Assembly: GCA_037903355.1 (NCBI GenBank)
Contig: JBAJFE010000026.1
Span: 124,001-188,000, forward strand
Length of the DNA stretch: 64,000 nt
Source: Trichuris trichiura
Taxonomy: Eukaryota; Nematoda; Enoplea; Trichinellida; Trichuridae
Direction of reading: 5' to 3'
The notes beneath the pieces are model-generated. The model did no database searches, was not told where the DNA came from, and saw only the letters and a program-made list of their open reading frames with translations. Both the position numbers and the translations under genes were made by a program. Of this stretch, positions 45,744-58,485 are shown piece by piece; position 1 is the first letter of the stretch; every line of letters begins with the position of its first letter.

Positions 45744-48700
45744 GCATGCGATTTGGTCGTTTTACAAATGGGATCAGTGCCAGCCGGGAGGATCCCGCGA
45801 CCTCTTCCTCCGTCTGCACAGCATCCAACGGAATGCTGGGCGGACGGTGGGCGTGTGGCAGTCAGAAAGATAATTGCTTTGCCACCATCAAGTAAGGGGT
45901 GGCGCTTGAGAACATAAGTGACACTTGGGACACCGGTTACCAAAGGAAACGCTCCCGAGTAATGAATTAAGCACGCTCGCTCGTAGGACTATCATTGCGT
46001 CAACAACGGTTGCGCCAGTAGCCAAGGGAACGAATGTAACTTTGACGGCTGCCGGTAATGTTGCTGCATTACAACAACGGGTACAAAGAAAATAAAACAG
46101 CAGACGATCGATTTCGTCAGTTGTACGCGCCACCTTTCGCTTTCATTAGGGCGAGCGAGTAACTCCTAGTTAGCTTACCATATTGCGGAACAAATGCGCC
46201 GTGAACTCGAAGGAAACATCAATTTATTGATATTTCTTCCTTCGCTTCAACTGCACCTTCAGCGCAAAGTCAATCGACGGAAGTTGTACGGCAAAGTCAC
46301 ACAACAACAGCGAGCATCGCCCACTCGATAAAAGACAAAGCAATTCATAATAACCGTTCTTTCCGCCACAGCGGCTTCATTCAAAACCAAAATCATTAAA
46401 GCACTGTAGCCGTGCCTGCGGATCACCTACGCAAGCGGTGTCTTCGAAAAAAGTTCCTAAACAAATGTACGTCTCTTGAGAGCACTGTTTGACAAAACGC
46501 ATTACCTTTACTTACTATGTGGTGGAATTATTATTTGTACTAGTTTCCTAAATTTCTATAGACTATGTTACAGTCACTGTTACTTTATACGCAATGTTCT
46601 TTAATATAGTACTTAAGCTTAACATTGATACAAATTATAACGACTGCAATCCGCATAATTGCCCTCGAACTGCTAGATGATAATCAGGCATAATTAAGCA
46701 GATGACGTGTCATGCAAAGCGCGGCTTAAAGAAATGCAGGTTGTGATAGGCACAAAAGGCGATAGTTTCCTTAAAATAGCAGGTTAGCAAGCATTTAACT
46801 GTTTATATTTTTTATTTACAAGGCAGTGAACATGCTACGTTTGTTAGAATAAATTAAACTAATGCCAACTTGTTAAAACATTCATGCATTCATCGCGCTT
46901 TAAAAAATACTGCCAATGCTTACCTTTGCCCGTTTTTAGTTACAAAATAGCGATAAGCAACGAGTTTGTGACCAATTACCGCTAACGCGGCATGAACTAG
47001 ACAAAGACGCGGTGGCACTGTGGGCAACAGCACCTGCTGGTGCATGACCAATTTTATTAAACGTTAAAAAACAAATAAATGTATTTTTTCTGCCAAAAGA
47101 AATCTGGATCTGCGCGCTTGAAAATGAGCATTTCTTGGAAGTAAAAATTCCGTCACTTATTAAAAAATTTTAGCCACGATATTCGCAACGATTTGTACCT
47201 CCAAACAAACTGGCGCAAAATTACTCGATGGAAACGAGAACTGGCCATTAATTTACAAAGGCGGGAAAAATCGCAATTGTTACCTGCGCACTCTTTATGA
47301 ATACAAACGTTTTCAAATTCTTAATGAAGCTTTTATCGCTTGCACTGTTGTTGTATTTGATCATTGTTTCCCTGAGGAACTGCTCGCGCGGGCCATGTGT
47401 TTTTCTGTAGCGTGTTATTTATTTGATTGCCTAGAATTTTTATAATTTCGCGCCGTTTCGGTAGCTCTCGCTAGTCACAGTAATCGTTGACATTAGGCAT
47501 TGCATCTTTAGAAGGGGTAATTGGCGGCACACAGCGGCACGCCAAAGGACAACTAGCGACGTTCACTATGTATTTTAGATTACTCAGAGCAAGGCCCATC
47601 CAGTTAACATTTCAATCCGCGAACACGTTTTTCTCTGCTGCGCATTCCGTTCATACGTGATCAGAGGTACGTGTTGCTCGAGCAAGTTGCAGCAGCATTT
47701 TTTTAAGTAAGCGTGACATTCAAGTTTTCTTTTTTTAAGAGCCAAACGACTTAATGTTTTCAATCCATTTTGACCATTGCGATAATGCAAATTTATTGTC
47801 CATAGCTTTCGGGATTGCACATGTCCCATTCCCTTCCTGTTTACTATTCGATTTTTCTTTTCCGCTGTGAATAGAATATCCGTGGTTTCGAGTGCTACAG
47901 ACAGTAAACTTCTAAGTTTTACAACGGCCCATGTCGTTAACAAGAACAACATTTCGTTAAGAAGCATCTATTACTCATTATCTCTTCTCTAATAGGGTCT
48001 ACTTTGTTACTTTGACTCAAAATGCCTGATAGTAAATCAAGTAGAGCCGTTATCAGGCGTTCTTTATTTATTATTGCTTTATTTACAGGTGACATGCAGA
48101 ACGTTGAATCTTGTGGTACATGTTTTCATAGTTCCACAAAGCAAGGTTGAAGAAATTTTCAACTTCTTTTGAGTAAGTAAGCTATTTTAAGAAATTATGG
48201 CACTCTCTAACGGTTCGCTATTATTTTACAATACTAATACCAAATAAAACCGCTTATTGAAGCATTTCAGAAACACAGCTTCTGCGAAAAACCTTCCTCG
48301 TCATCAGAGTTTATTTACTCAGGAAGATCCTCGCTGAGAGCTTTGTTTCCTGAGCACTTCAATATCGGTATTGCTATGGGATCAGTAACAAGGGTACCGT
48401 CCATCATAATGACGATATCACGATTGTAGTCCTGAAAACTCTGAACGCAGTTTTATTGGCAAAAGTTCATCATCATCCCATCATTAGCGCCAAAAAACCT
48501 TCCCGACAACGTGGCCACTTTTGCCAATAAAAGTGCTTTCAAAGCATGCATCTTATTCACGCAGCAAAAACTTGGTAATTGCTGCAAGATACAGTCTCCA
48601 GATACTACTAAAATACTTTCCCCTTTCTAGCACCTTTTATTTGTGCTTTGGTTTCATCTCTGATCAACTAAGGATATTAAACGTGAACCTATGCAAGAGC

Positions 48701-50167
48701 TGTTTAATATAGTAAAAATAAAAACAAAAGCTTCGGAAACTTTTGGATCATTTGGGATCCGTTATCATTGTGCCGCCATGAGGCTTCTCAGAGAGTAATG
48801 TGAAAGAATTGCCATTTGTCCACCAACCAATGAGGGCACCCAAGAAAAAACAACTTTTCTTTAATTATCTTTTGCTCTTCGTTTACTTCGTGGAGTAGGC
48901 TTTCTTTTACTTTATATTCTTTTTAAATGTAACCTTTTTGTGCAAGCATTCCTCCAACATAAAGCACGAAGAGGTAGCGAAGCTTAGTCGTTATCGTCAA
49001 CATTACAGCATGACTAATTTCAATCGCTGTTAAAGGGCATCTAATTATATTCCGCCGCCGCAAAGCAAATTTGAATCATAAAACGTGGCAATGGGCATTC
49101 GTTGAAAAGGAAGTTCTATTATTCGGCGAAAAATCTTAGTCATAATATCGTGACCGATTCGCGCTAGCAAATAGACTTGCTTGAAATTAATCGATTGAAG
49201 GCGAAAAGTTCTTCGCAGCTAATAAAGACAAAACATTACGGATTGGCAAAATCATTCTTCCGCATTAGGAATTGCCCCATGAATTAAAGAGAAAGATATG
49301 ACCAGTTTCTTGCTAGACGCCAATACACTTGTAAATGAGTAATTGACCAAGCAAATGAAATTAAATAACGAAGCCGACTGAAGCTCACGTCTCATCAAAC
49401 CACCAATGCTGGCCAAAACTTTGCCTATTGCCTATTGCGTACTGAGTAGTAATTAACTTCAGCTGTTATTTCGTTAGCCGCCTAGAAAAATTATTTAAGC
49501 AATTGGCCTATCTGTTGAAAAAATACGTACAGCTGCAGTAAAAATTTGAATGTAACCTGCGGGTCAGTTTACTGTAAAAGTCTGATACGATTATTATCGA
49601 TCGCGCCACTCGGAGCGGCTGCACAATAAGATCAGCATAGTTTGGTTTCAAGCCAGCTTACGCACTAATCGAATGGAGCCATATCTCACCTGCAGACATA
49701 AACTTTAGGGTCTGCCAAGTACGCGTTAATGGGATACTTTTTCTAGCTGCACTTTTCCTCCGGTCATTTTCTCTTTTTTGCGTTCATTCCTCGCGGCAGA
49801 CTTTCAATAGATAAGCTCGTCTAAAAGAGCCTATGCCAGTTTGCAACGGTGCACGACCTTCAGCGAGTATACGCGCGCACAAGCAGAAGTAATGTTTAAA
49901 ATATTCACAAACTTGCTTACCTTTTCTTAAAAAATTTTTCGTAGCGTCGTAAACGTTCAGATAAATTCGTTCTTGTCTTTGCCCTTCGCGTCTAGTCGAG
50001 TTAGCGTAGCTACAGAACCTCTTGAACCTAAGTATAAAGTTTGAAGAGAGTTATCGTAACCGCGCAGCCGGTTGCCTTGGAGGAGTTGCTTGTTCTCTCC
50101 GAAGTGTTTGCATTACAAAGTAGCAAAGGAGCTGCTAAGAAACGCCGCTGCATTTGTCGTGCTGCAA
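45744..50167. other. Gene-poor intergenic stretch, 4.4 kb
   Basis: Lies between the divergent TRPV and calpain genes. AT-rich with only shadow open frames. Presumably regulatory; no motif recognised. Confidence 0.5.
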
Positions 50168-53100
50168 ATGGCTGGATACGGCGACTACGGCTACGGTGGC
50201 TATGAAGACGAGAGACTACGTTTTGCCGACGAATACGATGATGACGAAGACGAGTCGGAAGAATGCCGCCAGGTTATCCTACAGCCGGATGAGTTCAACG
50301 GCCTTATTGGAAGTGTTGTATCCAACATTATGAAAGGTGGAGGAGGAGGAAATCTCATAGGAGACATTGCTGGTCAAATTCTCGGCGGTGGTGGCAGCCG
50401 TTTCGGCAGAGGTGACTCAGATTATCGTGGTATGTAGTAACGTTTGTTTAGCACATGCCGTAAGCCTGAGTTTGTAGCATCTATTCTATATTTTTGATGT
50501 AACGAAATCATCTTGGTTCGCATTTCTTCCATACTGTATACCGAATATGTCACGTCAACATCGTCCTGTCTACTGACGGGTCAAGCCAGTTACTCACTTT
50601 TCTTTATGAACCAGTTTTCATGTTCGGCCCGCGTGCACGTTGAGTTGTCATAGATTTTTAGTTGTTATTCAAAAGAGGGATAATTGTTGTGTCGACCATC
50701 CTGCCTAGGGCAGTCATGCGCATTCAATTGAAATGCGGTTGAACATGTAGGCTAACAAACTAAACGATTGAAAAAAACATTCGGGACAAGGCATAATATG
50801 AGCAGCGCTTCTGCGTCGACGCTCATTCAGATTTGTTAGCTTCGTCCGATTTGAAAGCGGATCAATGTGAGTGCGCAAAAGACGAACGACGTGACTTCCA
50901 ATTGTAAAAGAGATACCAGCCGGCAGAGTTGCTAGATTAAATTTTGATCCAATCGAACAGAATTGAAATTGTCAATGCTTGGCAAAGGCATTTGTTGCTT
51001 CTAGATGAATCGCACGGCGACGAGGAAAGACGTCACGGCAAAGGCGGGTTCGACTCCATTGCGGGCGGACTGAAGAAAGGAGGTGCGTAGTAAATACGCT
51101 TTCAAAGATGCACTTAACTTTTGCTGAGACAGTCAAAAAATACTTTGCACATTCTCCTCAGTTCATCGAATCACTAACTGACTGACTGGCTGGCTGGCTG
51201 ATTGCTCATGCAAACTGTTGACAGCATTGACATGCGGGCTTTGTTTGCGTTCGCTTTTTTATGTTAATAACTTCCATTGGGACAGTCTGGTCCCATTACT
51301 AACCGGCCTTCTTTTGACCATTTCAAAATTCTTACTCGCAGCAGCTCCTTTTTTTTGCTATTCAACCAGTCTTGACTGCTTGCCTTACCTGCATGACGAC
51401 ATCTCCTCTAACGTAATCATTGCAATCATCAAGTCTATAAATGAGTAGTCGGCCATTGCAGACATAGGCGGAGTGATTGGAAACATTTTGGGTGGCGGTA
51501 AAGGAAAAGGTAAGATTGCACTGCTGCCCAGTGCATGGTCACTCCTTTGTTCGACCACTCATCGCCTTACGCTATTTAGACATTGGAAATTTCATTGGCG
51601 GCATTTTTGGCGGAAAAAAGAAGCATAAGCAGCGTACCGATGAAGACTACGGTGGTACGTTTGATTTTGAAGTTGGACGCCTTTTATCGTATAGACAAAT
51701 TCCAGATTACGGTGGTGGAAATGGCGGACGTGGCGGAGATGATTATGGCGGCGGTGGACACGGTAGTGGGGGTGGCGGTGGTGGTGGCGCGGATCCTCTT
51801 GCCGGCCTTATCAGCAATGTTATTGGTGGCAAAGGAGGAAAAGGTAAATCCTCATTTTCGCTTATCCAATTCAGTTCAACCTTTTCTTTGTTTTTCCAGC
51901 CGTTGGAGATATTATTGGCAGAGTGTTGGGCGGTCGAGGAGGACCCGGTCACAGAGGCGAAGGTTCGAAATTTGAATTATTGGTCAAAATTTAACTAACC
52001 GCCTTTATAAGGAGCCAATATTCCACAAGACCAACTTACCGGAGGGCTCATTGACACGGTCAGTCGTTTCATTGGTCTTGGCGCGCACAGATTCTTTGGC
52101 ATCGATCCCGAAACCGGCCGCATCCTTGGTTCAATTGCGGGCAACTTGATATTCGGTCTTGGCGGAAAGGACAACGTGTTGGGTCAGATTGGCAAAATCA
52201 TTCTGGATAATATTATATCGGGAAAATTCAAAAGGAAAGTAAGTACCCAATCCCTTCTTCAATGCAGTTAGAGATGATGGCCCATCATCTTAGGTCGAAC
52301 CGTTCGTTCCTCCCGAGCCGTCTCCTATTCCTCGTCCTCCCGCACCCGGACCAGGTCCACCGTCCGATTTGGCGCAAGACTTCTACAAGTTGAGAGACCA
52401 ATGTTTGCGGGAAGAAATTTTGTTCGAAGATCCCAACTTCCCTGCCGACAATTCGTCGCTGTTCTACACTCGACAGCCGTCCAGATACATCGAGTGGAGA
52501 AGACCAGGCGTACGTCAACTATAGCTATGCCGATAATTGTTTTATTATTAGCTCTTTCCGTTGGGTTTGTCTTTCAGAAAATAGTCGACGAACCGCAGCT
52601 GTTCGTTGAAGGCCACAGCCGCTTCGATGTTATTCAAGGCGAACTTGGCGATTGTTGGCTTCTAGCCGCCGCGGCATCGTTGACGTTGAAGGACGAGCTG
52701 TTCTACCGCGTCGTTCCTCCCGATCAAAGTTTCACGGAAAACTATGCCGGTATATTCCATTTCCAATTTTGGCGTTACGGCAAATGGGTGGACGTTGTTG
52801 TCGACGACCGTCTGCCGGTGATCGATGGCAAATTGGCCTACATGCATTCGGAAAGCAACTCGGAATTCTGGAGTGCCCTTTTGGAAAAGGCGTACGCAAA
52901 GTGAGTGTGTCAACTGTGCCTCGTTCACTTTTGGCTTTCGAAAATGGTGCATACAGGTTGCACGGAAGTTACGAAGCGCTGAAAGGGGGAACGACGTCCG
53001 AAGCGCTTGAAGATTTCACCGGCGGACTAACGGAGCTGATCGACCTAACGGAGGCGCCAAAGAATGCTATGGCTATGGTCTTTCGGGCATTCGAATTGGG

Positions 53101-54161
53101 ATCCTTGATGGGCTGTTCAATTGACGTATGCGAATAATATGCTAATTCTCAAAATAATTCTTTCCTTCTAAGGCTGATCCAAATGTTTGGGAAGCTCGTT
53201 TGCCCAACGGCTTGGTAAAAGGTCACGCTTACAGTATCACCGGAGCTAAGCAGGTTAGTTGACGCCTGTTGTTGCTGACGACGATTAGCTTTTGATATTG
53301 TTCAGGTCGAAACGTTAGACGGCGAGAAGGTACCGCTGTTGCGTATTAGAAATCCGTGGGGTAGCTCACAAGAATGGAACGGACCATGGTCGGACGGTTC
53401 CTACGAATGGAGAAACGTCTCCGATTCGGTCAAGGAAGAAATTGAACTGCAGTTCAAGCACGACGGAGAATTTTGGTCGGCCCTCAAAGCAGCCTTCCTT
53501 TGGAAAGGCGCTGATGGTTGGTCGCTTTTTCAGGATGAGCTTCAGCGATTTTATGAGAAACTTTGAAAAGTTGGAAATATGCAATTTGGGCCCGGAAGTA
53601 ATGGACGAAATTGCCGAAATGACCGGCCGTCGCGTGCGCATGGATCATTGGAACACGTCGGTGCATGATGGCATTTGGATGCGCGGTCGGTCGGCCGGCG
53701 GATGCAAGAATTTCGCCAGAACGTTCGCCATGAATCCGCAATACGCAATAACGCTGACGGACGCCGATCCCAACGACGAAGACGATCTTTGTACCTGCAT
53801 ATTTGGTGTTTTGCAGAAGTACCGTCGAGAGTTGCGTCACAAAGGTGTTGACGTACTGCCCATAGGTTTCGCCGTATTTCCGGTAGGTCCATTTTGGGCA
53901 ACCATTGTTTTCTGTTAGCAACATTTGTGTGTTGTTTAGGTGGACGGCATTCAGGGTCCATTGAGCTGCAATCAACTTGCCAATTCGAAGTCGTGTGCTC
54001 GAAGCCCGGTGTTCATTAATTTGCGAGAAATATGCGGGCGTTTCCGCCTTCCCCCGGGCGACTATGTTCTCATTCCGAGCACGTACCAACCTAACGAAGA
54101 GGGAGAATTCATGGTTCGCGTTTTTACCAATGGGCTTCTCGAGACTGAGGTGTTGCAATAG
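50168..54161 (+). CDS. Atypical calpain (cysteine protease) with glycine-rich N-terminus
   Basis: Fourteen exons: 50168-50429, 51005-51082, 51462-51509, 51580-51651, 51706-51843, 51900-51962, 52012-52238, 52294-52509, 52578-52900, 52957-53125, 53173-53253, 53306-53475, 53534-53882 and 53940-54161; 805 residues, all phases closing. Residues 1 to about 300 are Gly-rich with repeated IGxxIGxxxGG modules, as in nematode CLP-1-type calpains. The protease core follows, with Cys about 394 in [15 protein letters not shown], His about 550 in [11 protein letters not shown] and Asn about 575 in IRNPWG, so the catalytic triad is complete. A domain III (C2-like) region follows and there is no penta-EF-hand, the usual state in nematodes. 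Calpains are calcium-dependent cytosolic proteases acting on cytoskeletal and muscle proteins, including spectrin. The ATG was chosen at [14 protein letters not shown], since the frame upstream has no better start. Confidence 0.95.
51176..51202. repeat. CTGA/CTGG simple repeat in a calpain intron
   Basis: Three CTGA-type units pass into three GGCT units. Confidence 0.75.
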
Positions 54162-54401
54162 TTAAGCAAGTTCATTTGCGTGGCGCAATAATTTCAGCGG
54201 CTTTGTACAACACATACCCACATATATAAACATATATAGACGCGTGTACTTTTTTAAAAAAATGCTCTCCTAGCGCCACCGTTATTCGTAGAATTTCCGG
54301 TTGATAATACATGTTTTAACACTTACGCATGGCGCTTGCAATAGTCATTGTTTTTAATGGAGGTAAAATGTGCGTACCTATCAATATACCGACCAGCGAA
54401 T

Positions 54402-55625
54402 TCACTTGGAAGAAGTGACTGCATTGCTGAATAAGACACTGTGAGCCCAACCGGCATATCGTCCGAAGCGTTTTCTGTAAAAATCGCCTGAAAAATGAGA
54501 GTAATGGTTGAATATTTTCAGGTGCGCTCTTTCGTTTCGGTTTTACCTATTGACTTGTAAACGGTTGGGCTTAAATGTTGTTTGTCTCTTAGTTCGGGCA
54601 TGTAATGTTCCTTGGTGATTTGCCATACGTGCGTGTCGACGGGAATGGCGTCACCTTTATCCAAACTCATAAGACAAACGCAGTCGGCTACCTTTCGACC
54701 CACGCCGGGCAGCAATTGCAATTGGGCATTGGCAGTATCGTAGCTGCAGCAGCGTAGCGAACGAAGCCATTCAATACCTCGATCCAACACCAAGCGAGCA
54801 GATTCGGCGACAAAGCGAGCTCGATATCCAAAGCCAAGATTTCGTAGTACTACTTCGGATTCCAGCTGAGTCAACGAGTCGATCGTTGGGAAATCATAAT
54901 AGGTATGACCTTCGGCATGCACCACTTCGCCAAGATGTTCGCACATACGAGCTATCATTTGACTTATGCGCGGTATATTGTTGTTGGACGAACATATAAA
55001 CGAGATGAGGCACTCGAATGGTTCTTGGCGAAGTACCCGTATTCCAGGAAGACGTTTGCCCACTTCGGCAAAATGTTCGTCCGACTGAGCCCATTGGTCG
55101 TACAGAGGACCAAGAGGAGTGTCCAACTGGAAGTAGTCTCGTACACAGTCCACCTTCCTTTTTGTACAACGGGAAAACTTTGCTGAAAAAAAAACCATCA
55201 CTACTATCATTTATTGTAAGTTTGTTTGCCCGTACACCCGTACATACCTATGCGTCTTACGTGGAGGTAGTTGGATACTCGTTTCAGTTGCAATACTTGG
55301 TGGTCCACGATTCCTACGTACGTGCTACCGTCTGCAAGCTGTCTCCACCTGAATGAAAAGCAGGTAAATTGCACTTGGATTCTTTTTAATCAAGAACATG
55401 AAATTACAGAATCAGGTTAGCGTCATCAAGTGATTAATTTTTTCAACATAATACGTACTGATTTTGTCAACCGATCTAAGTCTACCGATTAAGCTTAGCG
55501 CTCAAGAGAAGGCGTTCGGCTTTTAGGCGGGGCAAAGATTTATCTTTCGAAATTGCCTTTGCCAAAAGTGAACGAGTCAGCCAGTTGCCGCCCCTTTTCG
55601 ACGCAACTTGTTTCGACAGCTGCGC
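54402..55625 (-). CDS. OGG1: 8-oxoguanine DNA glycosylase, OGG1-type (5' end unresolved)
   Basis: Firm exons on the minus strand: 55348-55261, 55177-54547 and 54487-54402, in phase. They carry WRQLADGSTYVGIVDHQV, YFQLDTPLGPLYDQW, ECLISFICSSNNNIPRI, LRNLGFGYRARFVAESA, the helix-hairpin-helix LLPGVGRKVADCVCLMSL with catalytic Lys, PVDTHVW with the catalytic Asp, and the C-terminal GRYAGWAHSVLFSN. OGG1 removes 8-oxoguanine from DNA opposite C and nicks the strand in base-excision repair, in nucleus and mitochondria. A further exon ending at 55486 before GTAGAC would read RLKAERLLLSAKLN and restore RW in phase, but I found no ATG for it, so the first 60 or so residues are uncertain. The gene converges with calpain, 240 bases between stops. 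Confidence 0.9.
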
Positions 55626-58485
55626 GCAGAAAAGAGGAAAATTGCAACCTTTCTTTTCAAAGAAGCCCTGAAGCGTTCGTTGTTCATTTCGACGTGAAAC
55701 TTTTAAGTAGGTCTAAACAGAATGACACAAGTCGGTCAAAACTTTTGCGCTGAAGAAAAAACGTGGCGTTCTGATGAATGACTGCCAAGAGCAAGGCGCA
55801 AAACTTGGCGACTGAAAGCGCAAGAAGACAAGCAATCGAACTGTTTACAATTAAGTCCAATGCTCACACATATACCAAGAAGTACGTATCTTCAAGATAA
55901 TGCACTCTCTTTCTCTCCTTGCTTTTGTAAACATCATGTTTGAGACCGAGTCCTTCGTTCTGAATAAGGGACGGGTAAGTAGATTTACAATACACCAATC
56001 GCATTCGTGCTGTAAATAAGGACCAACATTACGTGCTGACGTGGTCGCACGAGCCGCTTCGTATCAGCTCGCGGCATGTAAGCACATCTGATCGTTTATC
56101 CAATCGTACCGCGCCAAAATTTATTAATTTTAAAGAGGGCGACGTATGCACCATTATGCATTTGAGATGAACAATTAATATGCACATAAAATGATGGCCC
56201 TTAAAATTGCGGCATATAGGAAGTAGGCTGTCCATACGCGCCTTTCTGGCCAAATGTAAAGTCGATAAAGACGGAAAAAGTTGTTCCACTTCAATTGGTC
56301 GATTGGACATGCGCTACGGGACAGCTTTGTCGACCAATACGTCAGCAGGCAATAAATATATAAGGGACGCCAGCGAAACTTTTTCAGCCTACATAATCCT
56401 TTCGGGACAGAGAATGAAGCTTCGAGCGAGCTATCATTTGTTTGCGCGAATACTCAATACACACAACTGCGCAATCGAAATAGGAACTGAAGCCAAATTT
56501 GGGCGCACTTCAAATCCATTATAAAGTAGTATGATTTCGACGCTCGTTTAGTATACAATGTCGAAAAGGATAACAGCAAAGAAGCCTGCTTCGTTGGCGG
56601 ACAAACCGAATTAAGGAAAATCCGTTTAGAACTGATTTACCAATAAACGCGTCAAAGCAAAAGTCAGTTGACGCCGTATTGGTCGTCTAATCAAAAATCA
56701 TCATTCGATAAAGGATTCGCGTTATCTATAAAGCCAAGCCGTCTAATCATTCAAACTGCACGAATATATCAGAAAGCTCAAATAATCACGTGCGCGACAA
56801 ACAGGCAATAACGTTCACAGATGAGATTAAGTTGCGGTAAAGATTTTCGATCGAACAAACGTCCTGCGGCATTTACAATAGAGGAATCCCGCAAGAGACG
56901 TTGGCGGAAGCTCAGTAGCTTAAACCAAGCGACAGTTGGCAAAAAAACTCCTTATAAGGAAATGATTAAATAATTTGTCTCCCAAGAGCTGCCGCGATGG
57001 TCGCGTATTGAGCACATTTTGGCAGAGAAAAATTGAACAAAAGTAAACATGGTTTGCGAGACAGACAAAACGTAGAACAGATGAAGCATCTGCCAATAAA
57101 ATGACTGAGCTTACGGATTAAATAAAAAAACGTCTGACGAAATATACTAACAGAATCAGAAGAGCTACAGTAATACGAGTGCCTACACAATCAATATTCA
57201 GCTGAGGCAAAAAAACATCAGCGCGAGCCGAAAGTAAGAAACTTTATGCTAATTTACTCACTTTCTCTCAGCGTTTCAAAAACAGTGAGCATTCGGCTGG
57301 TCTTTGTAGCAGCTTTCGAGTAAAAAAAAAATACGCGCTTGGCGCCAATCTAATACAAATTGGTTTTCGATTTTTCGGAAGAACAAAAACTTTTCAATCG
57401 GTCATGCGAGATTAGAGAACGCAATTCAAAACGCCGATTGCCAAATACATTAATACATAAGCGGACGCGACGACAAAATATTTGCATACGTATCTTTTCT
57501 ACCGCGTCAAACCTAAAACCTAAACTGCTTAAAGTCCTTGACAAAGCTTTACAAGAAAAAAAACGCGTAAGTTAACTACACTTAATCAATTTTTAAGCTC
57601 ATGCTGAAATGAGAAAATGTGCGAAAACGTTATTTGCGTGATTAGCTATTCAATAAACATAAGTGCAAGCAACTGAGGCTCGTAATAAGATCGCTCATGC
57701 AGAATATAGACGCTGACAGAAAAATTGTTCAACCATTTGAACATACGCTAAAGCAACGACTGTACACGAAGTTAGATAGCATCTGTAACTACTGAAAATT
57801 TTCGAAAGAACTTAATCGATTACTCTCTAAAAAGTTTTTCCGACAAAAACTACTTACTGTGGAGACGGTTGGCAAAAAAAAACTGTACAAGAAGCATACC
57901 TGAAACTTTGTCCGCACGTCAAGCTGAGCAGATTGGCTTCCGACGGTGGACATTTAACTTTCCGCCATACGCAAGCCATCGCTTGCTCTTTAAGCTCTTT
58001 CTTTACCTCCTCCTCCTCCTCCACGATGTACACTCCTTCCCCTGCTCACCGCGGCAAAATGGTGATTAACAGAAAAGATAAAAATATCTGAAACTAGCAG
58101 CCGACGGCAGTATCGGTTCGACGGCAAAAAGCAACTTGTTAAGCAACTTTTACTACTGGAACAAAGACCATGCGCAACCATAAGCTTCCAACGATTAGAT
58201 TATATTCGACAACGCAGCGCCCTCTATCGTAGAGATAACATCTCATTGGATTTCAACGAAAGCAACAGCCAGCGACGACTCAATCGAAATAAGGCAGTGA
58301 GAAAAAATAAGCGACACCACAAAGGAGGACACTCAGTAGCAAAGCTAAGCAACGAAGATCAACTTCTCATGGGCAGTACAATAGTGGACCAAAAACAACA
58401 TTCTACCGGCCGGTAAGCACTGCGCAGCATACCTTTTAAAATTGGCATACATATATATATATATTGCAATTTTGACTTTTTTTGT
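55626..58485. other. Gene-poor stretch between OGG1 and alpha-spectrin 3' end
   Basis: About 2.9 kb, AT-rich. No open frame with family likeness or coherent splice sites. It includes the OGG1 promoter side and the spectrin 3' UTR. Confidence 0.5.

Noticed and set aside
45888..46133. 81-residue minus-strand frame upstream of TRPV, considered as an N-terminal exon
   Set aside because: An in-frame stop precedes the TRPV ATG and no phase-matched splice joins the two.
53484..54158. 224-residue minus-strand open frame
   Set aside because: Antisense shadow of the calpain domain III exons.
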